Below, in pieces: positions 8,899 to 17,567 of a stretch of DNA of 64,000 bases. The position numbers and the translations under genes were made by a program. Origin of the DNA: Allosaccharopolyspora coralli (lineage in GTDB: Bacteria; Actinomycetota; Actinomycetes; Mycobacteriales; Pseudonocardiaceae); assembly GCF_009664835.1 (NCBI RefSeq), contig NZ_CP045929.1, positions 2,294,001 through 2,358,000 on the forward strand, in the 5' to 3' direction. The stretch's first letter is position 1, and each line of letters opens with the position of its first letter. Under the pieces are notes generated by a model, which had not been told where the DNA came from, did not search any database, and worked only from the letters and a program-made list of their open reading frames with translations.

Positions 8899-8936
8899 GC
8901 TAACGGAGGATCCTGTACCACTGCTACTCAGACCCC
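8899..8936 (-). repeat. Internal copy of the Tn3 right terminal repeat
   Basis: This 38-bp copy ends TGCTACTCAGACCCC at 8936, like the true right end at 22395, and is inverted relative to the left end. The flanking bases (ATGAA) do not match the GTGAT left of the element, so 1086-8936 did not insert here as a separate unit. Confidence 0.9.
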
Positions 8937-9230
8937 ATGAACAGGTGGATCACCAGTGACGCGGCGCTGGCACCCGAGGGCGACAACCGGTGCCCGGTGT
9001 GGCCGGTGCGACGCCACAGGACGAGGGTGCGCACAGCAACGGCGAGAATGGACGCCCCGAACAAGCACAGCACTGCCACGGGCATGGGGCTCACTCCTGC
9101 TGAATCGCGTCGAGGGTCTGGTGACCGCAGCGTGGCGATGACAGTGAGCGTGCCGCCGCAGGTAATGGAGGCGTCGGCGAGGTTGAAGGTGGGCCACCGG
9201 CCGGTGTGCAGGTAGTCGGTGCCCGTCCCG
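8924..9230 (-). pseudogene. Signal peptidase II (lspA) C-terminal fragment
   Basis: Read leftward, DYLHTGRWPTFNLADASIT matches the catalytic FNxAD segment of the intact lspA at 12782-13294. The reading frame then runs into unrelated residues and stops inside the internal terminal repeat. The N-terminal two thirds are missing. It is a stump of a second lspA copy left at the junction. Confidence 0.85.
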
Positions 9231-9245
9231 TCGACGCTGCGTCGA

Positions 9246-9329
9246 TGTGCTTCGAAGTGGGCCCATCGCTACCGCCGGCATGGCGAACTTGGCTTGATCG
9301 AGCGGTCGTCGACGCCGCACCGGCACCCT
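9246..9329 (+). pseudogene. IS481-family transposase scrap (HTH part)
   Basis: One frame reads KWAHRYRRHGELGLIERSS and then TPHRHP. This is the end of the N-terminal helix-turn-helix of IS481-type transposases. Nothing of the catalytic domain remains. It sits between the lspA stump and the multicopper oxidase gene. Confidence 0.7.
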
Positions 9330-9378
9330 GTGGGCCTCGCTTTCGTCGAACTCCGGCAAGTACGACACGCCCCCGTGC

Positions 9379-11040
9379 TCAGGGATTGTCCATGTAGGAC
9401 ATGATCCCGGCCATGCCGGTGGCGAGGTGGTAGGCCATGTGGCAGTGGACGAGCCATTGGCCGGGGTTGTCGGCGGTGAAGTCCATGCTGACGCGTTGGC
9501 CGGGGGCGACGACGAGGGTGTCTTTGCGGGTGCCGTTGCGGATCGGGGTGTGTGGGGGGTTGGGGTGGCGCTGGCTGCGGATACCTCCGGTGGCGCGGAC
9601 CGTGCCGGTGTGGCCGTGCAGGTGCATGGGGTGATACATCGGGGTCGGGTTGACCATGGTCATGCGCACCCGTTGCCCTTCGCGGATCGGCATGGGGGTG
9701 ACGTCGGCGAAGGGCTTGCGGTGGTTGTAGGTCTCGCCGTTGATGCGCCAGTGGAACCCGCGCATCGAGCCGATGAGCTGCAGGGGGTGGGTCACCTCCG
9801 GACTGCGGTCGTCGGCCTGGGCTGCGGGCGCGGCGTGCAGGTCGGAGAGCTTGAGCAGGCGGCCGGCCAGTTCGGTGGGGGTCGCATCGGGTGCCGGGGT
9901 GGGTCCGCTTCCGGTGCGGACAACTCCGAGTGCCTGAGCTCCGTGACCTTCGGCGACAGCGGCCAGGGGGAAGGCGCCGTCGTCAAGGTCGACAAGGAGG
10001 TCGTAGCGCTCGCCGGAGGCGATGTGCAGGGTGTCGACGGTGACCGGCTGGACGGGGAAACCATCGGTGTGGGTCACGGTCAGCCTATGGCCGCCGAGGG
10101 CGAGCCGGAACACCGAGGTGCCGCCGGCGTTGATCACCCGGATGCGGGCGCGCTGGCCCGGTTTGGCGCGAAACGTCTGCGGCGCAGTGGGCAACCTGCC
10201 GTTGAGCAGATAGAAGGGGAACTGCACGCTGGCGGCCATCAACGACGCCGGGGACATGGGAGGGGCCTCGGGCGGTAGGTCGGTCAGCCCAGGCGGAACT
10301 TGGTACTGCCACGCCTCCGAGACGTCCGAGATCTGCCCGGCTTGTACGGGAGTCCGGTATTTCGGGGTCATACCACCCTTGCGCAGGGTGGACAGGACTT
10401 TGTCGGGACTGGCGGCGACGTCATTGAGCCAGTCGTCGAGCACCACGACGAACTCGACGTCGTAGTCACCGGGCTCACGGGGATCATCAATGATCAGCGG
10501 CGCGTACAGGCCGCGTTCCCGCTGCAGACCCACGTGGGGGTGCAGCCAGTAGGTGCCGGGATCCGGCGCGGTGAAGGTGTAGCGCATGCGCTGCCCGGCC
10601 GGGATGGGCTCCTGAGTGAGGTTGGGGACCCCGTCCATGTCGTTGCGCAGCCGCAACCCGTGCCAGTGCACCGTGGTGCGCTCGGGCAGCCGGTTACTGA
10701 CCTCGACGGCGAGCTGCTCACCGGCGGTGCAGCGGATGACCGGCCCCGGGATCTGCCCGTTGTAGGCCCACGTACGCACTATGCGCCCACCGAGGTCCAC
10801 CTCGGTGGGCTCGGCGGTCAACGAAGCCCGGACGGTGCGACCGGATCCCGCCGCACGCCGGGCCTGCTCGCGACGCTGCACCGCCTCCGAGGAGGCCGAT
10901 ATCCGCGCCGGCGTCGGTACCGAGGCCGGCGTGCCCGAGGCCAACGCCAGCCACCCCACCCCGCCGGTCGAGGCCGCAGCGCCTACCAAACCGGCCGCAC
11001 CCAGCAGCAGGTTGCGGCGGCTCGTCTCGTTGGGCACCAT
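9379..11040 (-). CDS. Tat-exported multicopper oxidase (copper resistance)
   Basis: This 553-aa enzyme starts with a twin-arginine signal (SRRNLLLGAAGL). Its three cupredoxin domains carry the four copper-binding blocks: HWHG, HPHVG, HPMHLHGH and HCHMAYHLATGM. The last supplies the type-1 copper Cys and Met. Such oxidases oxidise Cu(I) outside the membrane. The ATG at 11040 follows AAGGAG. It is read in the same direction as lnt, lspA and the P-type ATPase. Confidence 0.94.
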   Translation of the reverse strand: MVPNETSRRNLLLGAAGLVGAAASTGGVGWLALASGTPASVPTPARISASSEAVQRREQARRAAGSGRTVRASLTAEPTEVDLGGRIVRTWAYNGQIPGPVIRCTAGEQLAVEVSNRLPERTTVHWHGLRLRNDMDGVPNLTQEPIPAGQRMRYTFTAPDPGTYWLHPHVGLQRERGLYAPLIIDDPREPGDYDVEFVVVLDDWLNDVAASPDKVLSTLRKGGMTPKYRTPVQAGQISDVSEAWQYQVPPGLTDLPPEAPPMSPASLMAASVQFPFYLLNGRLPTAPQTFRAKPGQRARIRVINAGGTSVFRLALGGHRLTVTHTDGFPVQPVTVDTLHIASGERYDLLVDLDDGAFPLAAVAEGHGAQALGVVRTGSGPTPAPDATPTELAGRLLKLSDLHAAPAAQADDRSPEVTHPLQLIGSMRGFHWRINGETYNHRKPFADVTPMPIREGQRVRMTMVNPTPMYHPMHLHGHTGTVRATGGIRSQRHPNPPHTPIRNGTRKDTLVVAPGQRVSMDFTADNPGQWLVHCHMAYHLATGMAGIMSYMDNP

Positions 11041-11160
11041 CCTTGCGTCTCCTTGTCTCACGAGGAGGCAGGGCGCACGACTGGCAGGCACCGCCGCTGG
11101 CGGCGTGGTCCTGTGTTCGAGTGCGCCTGCCGGGTGCTGATCACTGTGTGCCGGCTGTGC

Positions 11161-12789
11161 TCAGTTCTCGGCGTCGGGGTTGTGGTGGGGGTTGTGTCGA
11201 CGTCGTTCGGGGCGGCGCAGCGTGGCGAGGAGTGCGGCGGCCCCGAGACTGGTGGTGATCCATTTCGGTAGGGAGCCGAGCCTTGTGGCCGGGGTGGTGG
11301 TTGAGCGCAGCGGCATTTGTTGGATGAGCAGGTCGGCGGTGTACTGCCGGCTTTGCTCGGCAACAGTGCCGTCGGGACGGATGATCGCACTGACCCCGCT
11401 GGTGGAGGCGACAACGACCGAGCGACTGTGCTCGACAGCACGCAGCCGAGCCATGGCCAGCTGCTGATAGGTCATCTCGCTGCGCCCGAACCACGCGTTG
11501 TTCGTGGGCACGGCCAGCAGTTCGGCACCGCCGCGCACGCCTTCGGTCAGCACCGAGTCGTAGGCGACCTCGTAGCAGATCGCGAAGCCCACTCGCGTCG
11601 TGCCCATGTCGAAGAGGCCCGGGCTCGTCCCCGGGGTCATGTCTCGCGAGAACTGTTTGACGAATGGGGTGACGGCCGAGGCGAGCTCGCGTAGAGGGAT
11701 GGTCTCGGAGAACGGGACGAGGTGCTGCTTGACGTACTCGTCGGTGGCGCCCAGAGCCGGGTCCCAGCGGATCACGCGGTTGCTGATGGCGCCGTTGGCC
11801 TCACGGGTGATACCGCCGACCGCTATGGGCCCGCCGAGTTGGTCGGCGATCCGATCCAGCGCGGGGTCGCTGCGTGAGGGGCCCCAGACGTTCGAGGATT
11901 CGGGAAAGATGACGAGGTCCGGTCGGGGGAGCCGCCCGGAGCGCACCCCTTGGACCAGCTTGGTGGCCTGCTGGATGTGGTTGGCGCGGAGCAGCTCGTT
12001 CTTGCCCATCAGGCCGATGCCGATGTTGGGAGCGCCGCCCTGGACGATGGCGACGGTGGCTGTTCCCGCACTGGGTGCGGTATCGAGGGTGGACATGCTC
12101 GCCAGCCCGGCGGTGATCGGCAACGCGGTGAGGGTGGCTGCCGATACCGCCGGCCACGGCCTCTCCCGGATCCCGTCCCGCAGGTGTCGCGTCAGCGCGG
12201 CCAGTCCGCACCCGGACAGCATCACCCCGAAGGTCACCAGCGCGGCCCCGCCGAAAGAAGCCAGCGGCCCGAACGCGCCTTCCGGTTGGGTGAAGGCCAG
12301 CCGTCCCCAGGGGAATCCGCCGTAGGGGGCGTGCGAGCGCAGGGTTTCAGTCGCGACCAGGACCGCGGCCATCCAGATCGCAGCGCCGGGCAGGCGGCTG
12401 ACACGGGCCATGCCCGCGCCGGCGAGACCGAAGAACACTGCTTCGATGGTGACCACGCCGAACCACGGCCACACCCCGAATTCCTCGCCGACGGTGTCGT
12501 AGAGCCAGCTCAGCAGGGGCAGCAGGTAGGCGAGGCCGAACAGGAAGCCATACCCGAAGCCACCTCGGGCACGCCGGTGGTGCAGCGCGAGCGCGAACAG
12601 GGCCACACCCAGCGGTGCCAGCCACCACAGGTGGTGTGGAGGAGCACTGGCGTAGACGGTCAGGCCACCGGCGATCGCACCCAGCGCCCTCAGACCGGTG
12701 GCGGCACATGATGGGCGCAACCGCCGGGTGTGTTTGTCTGCCCGAGAAGGCTCTGGAAGGGGGTGCGGAGCGCTGCGCGGATCACGACG
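11161..12789 (-). CDS. lnt: Apolipoprotein N-acyltransferase
   Basis: This protein of about 542 aa has an N-terminal hydrophobic half of roughly six membrane segments and a C-terminal nitrilase domain. The nitrilase triad appears as Glu in FPESSNVW, Lys in VKQHLVPFSE and Cys in FAICYEVAYDS. It adds the third acyl chain to lipoproteins after LspA. The GTG at 12789 is preferred because AGGAG lies 8 nt upstream; a GTG at 12798 is possible. The start overlaps the lspA stop, so the two are coupled. Confidence 0.9.
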   Translation of the reverse strand, partial: RRDPRSAPHPLPEPSRADKHTRRLRPSCAATGLRALGAIAGGLTVYASAPPHHLWWLAPLGVALFALALHHRRARGGFGYGFLFGLAYLLPLLSWLYDTVGEEFGVWPWFGVVTIEAVFFGLAGAGMARVSRLPGAAIWMAAVLVATETLRSHAPYGGFPWGRLAFTQPEGAFGPLASFGGAALVTFGVMLSGCGLAALTRHLRDGIRERPWPAVSAATLTALPITAGLASMSTLDTAPSAGTATVAIVQGGAPNIGIGLMGKNELLRANHIQQATKLVQGVRSGRLPRPDLVIFPESSNVWGPSRSDPALDRIADQLGGPIAVGGITREANGAISNRVIRWDPALGATDEYVKQHLVPFSETIPLRELASAVTPFVKQFSRDMTPGTSPGLFDMGTTRVGFAICYEVAYDSVLTEGVRGGAELLAVPTNNAWFGRSEMTYQQLAMARLRAVEHSRSVVVASTSGVSAIIRPDGTVAEQSRQYTADLLIQQMPLRSTTTPATRLGSLPKWITTSLGAAALLATLRRPERRRHNPHHNPDAEN

Positions 12790-13294
12790 CACCGGATTCA
12801 CTCCTGTCTGGCGATGGGGACGTGGTGCGCAGCGAGGCAAGGACCAGCAACGCCCCACCACCGGTGATGAATACATCGGCGAGGTTGAAGGTGGGAAACC
12901 AGCCGGTGTGCAGGTAGTCGGTGACCGCGCCGTCGACGCCGCGGTCGATGAGGTTGGCGACGGCTCCGGCCGGCACCGCGGCCAGACCGAGCCGCATGAT
13001 CAGGCTCCCGGTGCGGGCCGCCCGCCAGGCGTAGACCGCGAGGGCTGCGGTGATCAGTGCAGTGGCGGTGAACACGATCCAGGCGGGCAGGGTCGCGCCG
13101 AGGCTGAAGGCCACGCCGGGGTTGTAGGCCAGCCGCAGCTGCAGCAGTCCGATATCGATCGAGTGGCCGTCGGTCAACGCTTGGGCGGCCCACGTTTTGA
13201 TCCCCAGGTCCCCGCCAGCCAGCAGCACGGCCCCGGTGGCCAGGGTGGCCCGGCGCCGGGCCACCCTCACCACCGGGGTTTCGGTGCGGGTCAC
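12782..13294 (-). CDS. lspA: Lipoprotein signal peptidase II
   Basis: This 170-aa membrane aspartyl protease removes lipoprotein signal peptides. The catalytic Asp residues lie in NLIDRGVDG and FNLADVFI, and YNPGVAFSLG is the other family signature. Four membrane segments are visible. It starts 4 bp before the ATPase stop and its end overlaps lnt. An lspA next to cadmium/lead ATPases is a recurring arrangement in metal islands. A second, truncated copy is at 8924-9230. Confidence 0.94.
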   Translation of the reverse strand: MTRTETPVVRVARRRATLATGAVLLAGGDLGIKTWAAQALTDGHSIDIGLLQLRLAYNPGVAFSLGATLPAWIVFTATALITAALAVYAWRAARTGSLIMRLGLAAVPAGAVANLIDRGVDGAVTDYLHTGWFPTFNLADVFITGGGALLVLASLRTTSPSPDRSESGAS

Positions 13295-15255
13295 GCCGAG
13301 GCTCCCACTGTCGTAGTAGGCCGCACTGCCGCGGGCTTCCCGCCGGGCAGCGGCTTGGCGCGGCCGGCCCGGACGCCGTTGGCGATGACCACGACCTCGG
13401 CCACCTCGTGCACCAGCACCACCGCCGCCAGCCCGAGGATGCCGAACAGGGCCAGGGGCATCAGCACCGTGATGATCGCCAGGGACAGTCCGACGTTTTG
13501 CAGCATGATCCGCCGGGCGCGTCGGGCGTGGTCGAGGGTGTGCGGCAGGTGCCGCAGGTCCTCGCCCATGAGCGCGACATCAGCGGTTTCGATGGCCACG
13601 TCGGTGCCCATCGCGCCCATGGCGATGCCCAGGTCGGCGGTGGCCAGGGCCGGGGCGTCGTTGACACCGTCACCGACCATCGCCATCGATCGCTGGTGGC
13701 CCAGCTCGCCGACGATGCGGGCCTTGTCCTCCGGCCGCAGTTCGGCATGCACCGAGTCGATGCCCGCCTCGGCGGCCAGTGCGGCGGCGGTGGCCTGGTT
13801 GTCGCCGGTGAGCATGGCGACGTGATAGCCACCCGAGTGCAGCCGGGTGATCACCTCGCGCGCTTCGGGGCGGAGTTCGTCGCGCACGGCGATGGCGCCG
13901 ATCACCTGTCCGTCGTCCTCGACGAGCACCGCGGTGGCCCCGCTGTGCTGCATCCGCTCGACGTCGCCAGCCAACGGGCTGGAGTCCAGCCAGCCCGGGC
14001 GCCCGAGCCGCGCGGTGCGTCCGTCGACCTGCCCGGTCAGCCCGGCGCCGGTGACGGCCTCGACGTCGGTCGCCGAGGCGATGTCGCCGTCGACGGCGGC
14101 GAGGATCGCTCGTGCGAGGGGGTGTTCGCTGCGGGCTTCCAGCGCCGCGGCCAGTCCCAGCACCCGCTCCCGCGAAATCCCGTCGGTGGTGGCGACGTCG
14201 ACCACGCTCGGCTGGTTGCGGGTCAGCGTGCCGGTCTTGTCCAGCGCCACCCCCCGCACACGTCCCAGTCCTTCCAGCGCGGCACCGCCCTTGACCAGCA
14301 CGCCAATCTTGCTGGCCGCGCCGATGGCAGCGACCACCGTCACGGGGATGGAGATCGCCAGCGCGCAGGGCGAGGCGGCCACGAGCACCACCAGGGCGCG
14401 TTCGATCCACGTCGCCGGGTCGCCGAGCAGGCTGCCGATGCCGGCGATGAGGGCGCCGGCGATCATGACGCCGGGCACCAGGGGTTTGGCGATGCGGTCG
14501 GCCAGGCGCTGGCTGGCGCCCTTGCGGGACTGCTCGGCCTCCACGATCCGCACGATCCGCGCCAGAGAGTTGTCCTCGGCAGTCGTGGTGACCTCGATTT
14601 CGAGCACCCCGGTGCCGTTGATCGACCCAGCGAACACCTCGCTGCCGGGACCGGCCTCGACGGGCACGGACTCGCCGGTGATCGCGGAGGTGTCCAGCGC
14701 GGTGCGGCCGGTGCGGATGACGCCGTCGGTGGCGATGCGTTCGCCGGGCTTGACCACCATCCGGTCTCCGACGCGGAGCTCGGACGGGGCCACCACGACC
14801 TCGCTGCCGTCGCGCAGCACGGTGGCCTCATCGGGCACCAGCGACAACAACGCGCGCAGGCCCCGGCGGGTCCGCGCGAGGGAGTATTCCTCCAGGCCCT
14901 CGCTGATGGAGTACAGGAAGGCCAGCATCGCGGCCTCGCCGACCTCACCCAGGATGACCGCGCCGATGGCCGCGATCGTCATCAGCGTGCCGACACCGAT
15001 CTTGCCCTTGGCCAGCCGCTTCAGTGTGGAGGGCACGAACGTGTAGGCACCGGCGACCAGAGCCAAGGACTTGAGGATCAGCGCCAGCATCGGCGCCGCG
15101 CCTGCCCACTCCGTCGCGTATCCGGCGATCAGCAGCACCCCGGCGACGGCCGCGGCGCGCAGTTCGGTGACTTGCCAGAGCCGTTCCGGCTCGTGTTCTT
15201 CGGCTTCCTCGCCGGTGCGGGGCTCGTCGCTGCCGCAGCCGCAAGCATCGCTCAT
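13291..15255 (-). CDS. Zn/Cd/Pb-type P1B ATPase
   Basis: This 654-aa efflux ATPase begins with a short Cys-rich tail (CGCGSDEP) rather than a full heavy-metal-binding domain. It shows the actuator TGES, the transmembrane metal site SPC (VAASPCALA), the phosphorylation site DKTGT, the SEHPLA nucleotide site and GDGVNDAP. The SPC rather than CPC motif points to divalent Zn/Cd/Co/Pb substrates. It overlaps the CmtR-like gene by ATGA. The same operon then encodes LspA and Lnt. Confidence 0.94.
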   Translation of the reverse strand: MSDACGCGSDEPRTGEEAEEHEPERLWQVTELRAAAVAGVLLIAGYATEWAGAAPMLALILKSLALVAGAYTFVPSTLKRLAKGKIGVGTLMTIAAIGAVILGEVGEAAMLAFLYSISEGLEEYSLARTRRGLRALLSLVPDEATVLRDGSEVVVAPSELRVGDRMVVKPGERIATDGVIRTGRTALDTSAITGESVPVEAGPGSEVFAGSINGTGVLEIEVTTTAEDNSLARIVRIVEAEQSRKGASQRLADRIAKPLVPGVMIAGALIAGIGSLLGDPATWIERALVVLVAASPCALAISIPVTVVAAIGAASKIGVLVKGGAALEGLGRVRGVALDKTGTLTRNQPSVVDVATTDGISRERVLGLAAALEARSEHPLARAILAAVDGDIASATDVEAVTGAGLTGQVDGRTARLGRPGWLDSSPLAGDVERMQHSGATAVLVEDDGQVIGAIAVRDELRPEAREVITRLHSGGYHVAMLTGDNQATAAALAAEAGIDSVHAELRPEDKARIVGELGHQRSMAMVGDGVNDAPALATADLGIAMGAMGTDVAIETADVALMGEDLRHLPHTLDHARRARRIMLQNVGLSLAIITVLMPLALFGILGLAAVVLVHEVAEVVVIANGVRAGRAKPLPGGKPAAVRPTTTVGASA

Positions 15256-15650
15256 CGCACGATCTCCTCGTTCTGGGGCTCGCCGGTGGTGTCGGTGCCG
15301 TAGTTCGGGCACAACGAAACCGCGTTGCCGGTCGCGGCCAGCAGCGTCTCGGCAGAGGCCAGTAGGTCCAGCAACTCCGGGCGGGTCAGGCTGTAGAACA
15401 CCTGCCGCCCTTGCGGGCGGCCCACGACCAGCCCGCAGTCACGCAGGCACGCCACGTGGGCTGACACCGTCGACTGCGCCAGTCCCAGTTCGGCGACCAA
15501 GTCCGCGACGCGGGCCTCACCGGAGGCCAGACGCTGCACGATCGCCACCCGCGCGGCATCGGACAGGCTGTGGAACAACGCCACCGCCGGATCCAGGTTC
15601 GCGCCCGGCGGGTTCGACGCCAGGCACCTCTCCGTGCTATTCATCGTCAT
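15252..15650 (-). CDS. CmtR-like Cd/Pb-sensing ArsR-family repressor
   Basis: This 132-aa winged-helix regulator has cysteines at 68, 72 and 114 (ACLRDCGLV and SLCPNYG). This spacing closely resembles the three cadmium/lead ligands of mycobacterial CmtR. It begins the operon containing the divalent-metal ATPase, lspA and lnt, which it presumably represses until metal binds. An alternative ATG lies 6 bp downstream at 15644. Confidence 0.9.
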   Translation of the reverse strand: MTMNSTERCLASNPPGANLDPAVALFHSLSDAARVAIVQRLASGEARVADLVAELGLAQSTVSAHVACLRDCGLVVGRPQGRQVFYSLTRPELLDLLASAETLLAATGNAVSLCPNYGTDTTGEPQNEEIVR

Positions 15651-15694
15651 ATCCCGATGATAGCAGTTCCGTGCGATGCAATCGAGGTGTTGCG

Positions 15695-15763
15695 ATGTTG
15701 ATGAACCGGGTCGAGACCGCGCTGATCAACTCCCCGCCGCGGCGGTGGCTGCAGCGCTACTAG
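15695..15763 (+). pseudogene. Truncated methyltransferase N-terminus (22 codons)
   Basis: ATG at 15695 opens MLMNRVETALINSPPRRWLQ and stops at 15763. This looks like the first residues of small actinobacterial class I methyltransferases, whose remainder is gone. It could instead be a chance short frame. Confidence 0.4.
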
Positions 15764-15829
15764 GGGTAGCCGTAGTACTCGCCGAAAATCGGGCGGATAT
15801 GAGGTCTGGGCTGCTGATCGGGCATGGCT

Positions 15830-16417
15830 TCACTCCGCCTGGGACGACTGGCCGCGCTGGAGTGTGCGGTAGACGGTCGGCCGGGAGACGGAGAACAGCT
15901 CGGTGAGGTCGGTGATCGTGTAGTCGCCACTGTCATGCATGCGCCTCAGTTCGGTCTGCTGCTTCGGCGAGAGCTTGGGTTGCTTGCCGCGCAGCTTTCC
16001 CTTCGCCTTCGCCACGGCCATGCCTTCGCGGGTGCGCATGCGTAGGAGGTCGACTTCGAATTCGGCGAAGGTGGCCAGGATGTTGAAGAACATCTTGCCC
16101 ATGGGGTCGGCCGGGTCGTAGACCTGTCCGCCCAACGACAGCGCGACGCCGCGCTCGGCGAGGTCGTCGCCGATGGCGCGGGCGTCCGGCACCGACCGGG
16201 CCAGCCGATCGAGCTTGGGCACCACGAGGGTGTCGCCAGTTCGGACGGCGGCCAGGGCCTGATCGAGCCCGGGCCGCGTTCTCTTGGTGCCGGTGAGTCC
16301 GTGGTCGAGATAGATCCGGTCGGCGTCCACGCCGAGTTCGGCCAGGCGCTGGCGTTGGGCGGTGAGGTCTTGCTCGTCGGTGGAGCAGCGGGCGTAGCCA
16401 ACCAGGGTGCCGGACAT
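15830..16417 (-). CDS. Serine recombinase / resolvase 2
   Basis: This 195-aa resolvase is of a different lineage from the one at 8314. The catalytic block is LVGYARCSTDEQDLTAQ (Ser12). The KLDRLARSV Arg motif and a C-terminal HTH (YTITDLTELFSVSRPTVYRTL) follow. It is intact and probably belonged to a second Tn3 unit merged into this element. Its C-terminal third has a decayed copy outside the transposon at 22792-23060. The 16418-16560 spacer upstream is a candidate res region. Confidence 0.93.
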   Translation of the reverse strand: MSGTLVGYARCSTDEQDLTAQRQRLAELGVDADRIYLDHGLTGTKRTRPGLDQALAAVRTGDTLVVPKLDRLARSVPDARAIGDDLAERGVALSLGGQVYDPADPMGKMFFNILATFAEFEVDLLRMRTREGMAVAKAKGKLRGKQPKLSPKQQTELRRMHDSGDYTITDLTELFSVSRPTVYRTLQRGQSSQAE

Positions 16418-16707
16418 GATCGGCAGTGTAACGGTTAGCCACCCCTCAGTGAGAGTTTCACCGTACCAGGTATCTGAGACAACCCTGGTCAGCGGAACGC
16501 CAGCTCGTGGCTTCGTCTCGCGTCAGTATCGGCCGGGCGGTGCTGTCTCAGTGGGGGTTCCGCTTGCGTACGTAAGCACCGCATCCCGGCGGGAGCTTGC
16601 GGCTCTGGGCACTACAGCGAGGTTTGACACAATTGGGGGTAGGAAGCTGGTGCAGTGCGTTCAGCAGGGTGCGGACGAACCAGACGTAGCGAGAGTGAGG
16701 TCTGGTG

Positions 16708-17463
16708 ATGGTGCACGGCCAGGAGGATCCGGCGGGCGCGCCGGATTTGGTGCAAGTGCTGTCGGCGGCGGCCCAGCAGATGACGGGTTCGCAGGAGGCG
16801 AGTGAGGCCGAGACGGTGGCGTGGATCGTGGCCGCGGCCGTGGGCACGGTGCCTGGCGCCGAGTACGCGGGGGTCTCGCTGCTGCAATCCGATGGGGAGA
16901 TCATCTCGCAGGCGGTCAGCCACGACACCGTGTCGGCTATCGACCAGGCGCAGGCGAGCTATCGGGAGGGCCCGTGCGTGACGGCGTTGTGGGACGAGCA
17001 CACCGTCGCCGTTGACGATATGGCCTCTGCGGCCGAGCGGTGGCCGTGGTTCGGTCCGGCCGCGGTCGAGGCCGGGGTGGGCAGCATGCTCTCGTTCCAG
17101 CTGTTCGCGCGGGAGAACTCGTTGGGCGCGTTGAACCTGTATGCCAGCAGCCCGCACGGCTTCAGCGACGATTCCCGGGTGCTGGGTGGGTTGTTCGCGA
17201 CGCATGCATCCTCCGCGTTGGGGCAGGCCCAGCACACGGGTCAGCTGAATCAAGCCCTGGCCAGCCGGGATGTGATCGGGCAGGCCAAGGGCATACTCAT
17301 GGAACGATTCGGTCTTGATGCCGAGCAGGCCTTTGCGATGTTGGTGCAGTCCTCGCAGCAGACAAACCTGAAACTGCTCGCCGTGGCACAGTGGTTGACC
17401 GGCAGTAATCCCGGACCCAATCCGGAGCATGACAGCCCCGCTCCCGGGGAACACACACAGTAG
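16708..17463 (+). CDS. GAF-ANTAR putative RNA antiterminator 1
   Basis: This 251-aa protein has a GAF sensor domain (about residues 35-165, with the REGPCVTAL segment) and a C-terminal ANTAR domain (about 175-230: VIGQAKGILMERFGLDAEQAF). ANTAR domains bind two-stem-loop RNA and prevent termination. The ATG at 16708 has GAGG 7 nt upstream. It is the first of three tandem paralogues inside the transposon. The signal for the GAF domain is unknown. Confidence 0.9.
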   Translation: MVHGQEDPAGAPDLVQVLSAAAQQMTGSQEASEAETVAWIVAAAVGTVPGAEYAGVSLLQSDGEIISQAVSHDTVSAIDQAQASYREGPCVTALWDEHTVAVDDMASAAERWPWFGPAAVEAGVGSMLSFQLFARENSLGALNLYASSPHGFSDDSRVLGGLFATHASSALGQAQHTGQLNQALASRDVIGQAKGILMERFGLDAEQAFAMLVQSSQQTNLKLLAVAQWLTGSNPGPNPEHDSPAPGEHTQ

Positions 17464-17497
17464 GTCGCCTGCGTTCCCGGGAGCGTGGACCGGCCGA

Positions 17498-17540
17498 GGT
17501 TGTGCCCGTTCAGACCCAGGTGCGGGCACAACCGCCCGCA
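17498..17540 (+). ncRNA. Candidate RNA switch with two mutually exclusive hairpins
   Basis: GGTTGTGCCCG (17498-17508) pairs perfectly with CGGGCACAACC (17523-17533). Alternatively TGCGGGC (17521-17527) pairs with GCCCGCA (17534-17540) around a six-base loop, ACAACC. The two structures share bases and exclude each other. They sit in the leader of the second ANTAR gene. ANTAR proteins are known to bind hexaloop hairpins, so autoregulation is plausible, but the loop lacks the usual G at position 4. Confidence 0.4.
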
Positions 17541-17567
17541 CCGAGCGCTCGAGGAGTGGAGCAGAGG

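Noticed and set aside
1086-8936. Treating the 7.85-kb left unit as the transposon and the rest as chromosome
   Set aside because: The 5-bp duplication and the split VOC gene match the outer ends at 1086 and 22395, not 8936.
13408-15303. A 631-aa plus-strand frame opposite the P-type ATPase
   Set aside because: Shadow of the ATPase gene; His/Gly/Asp-rich with no motif, while the minus strand carries every P-type ATPase signature.
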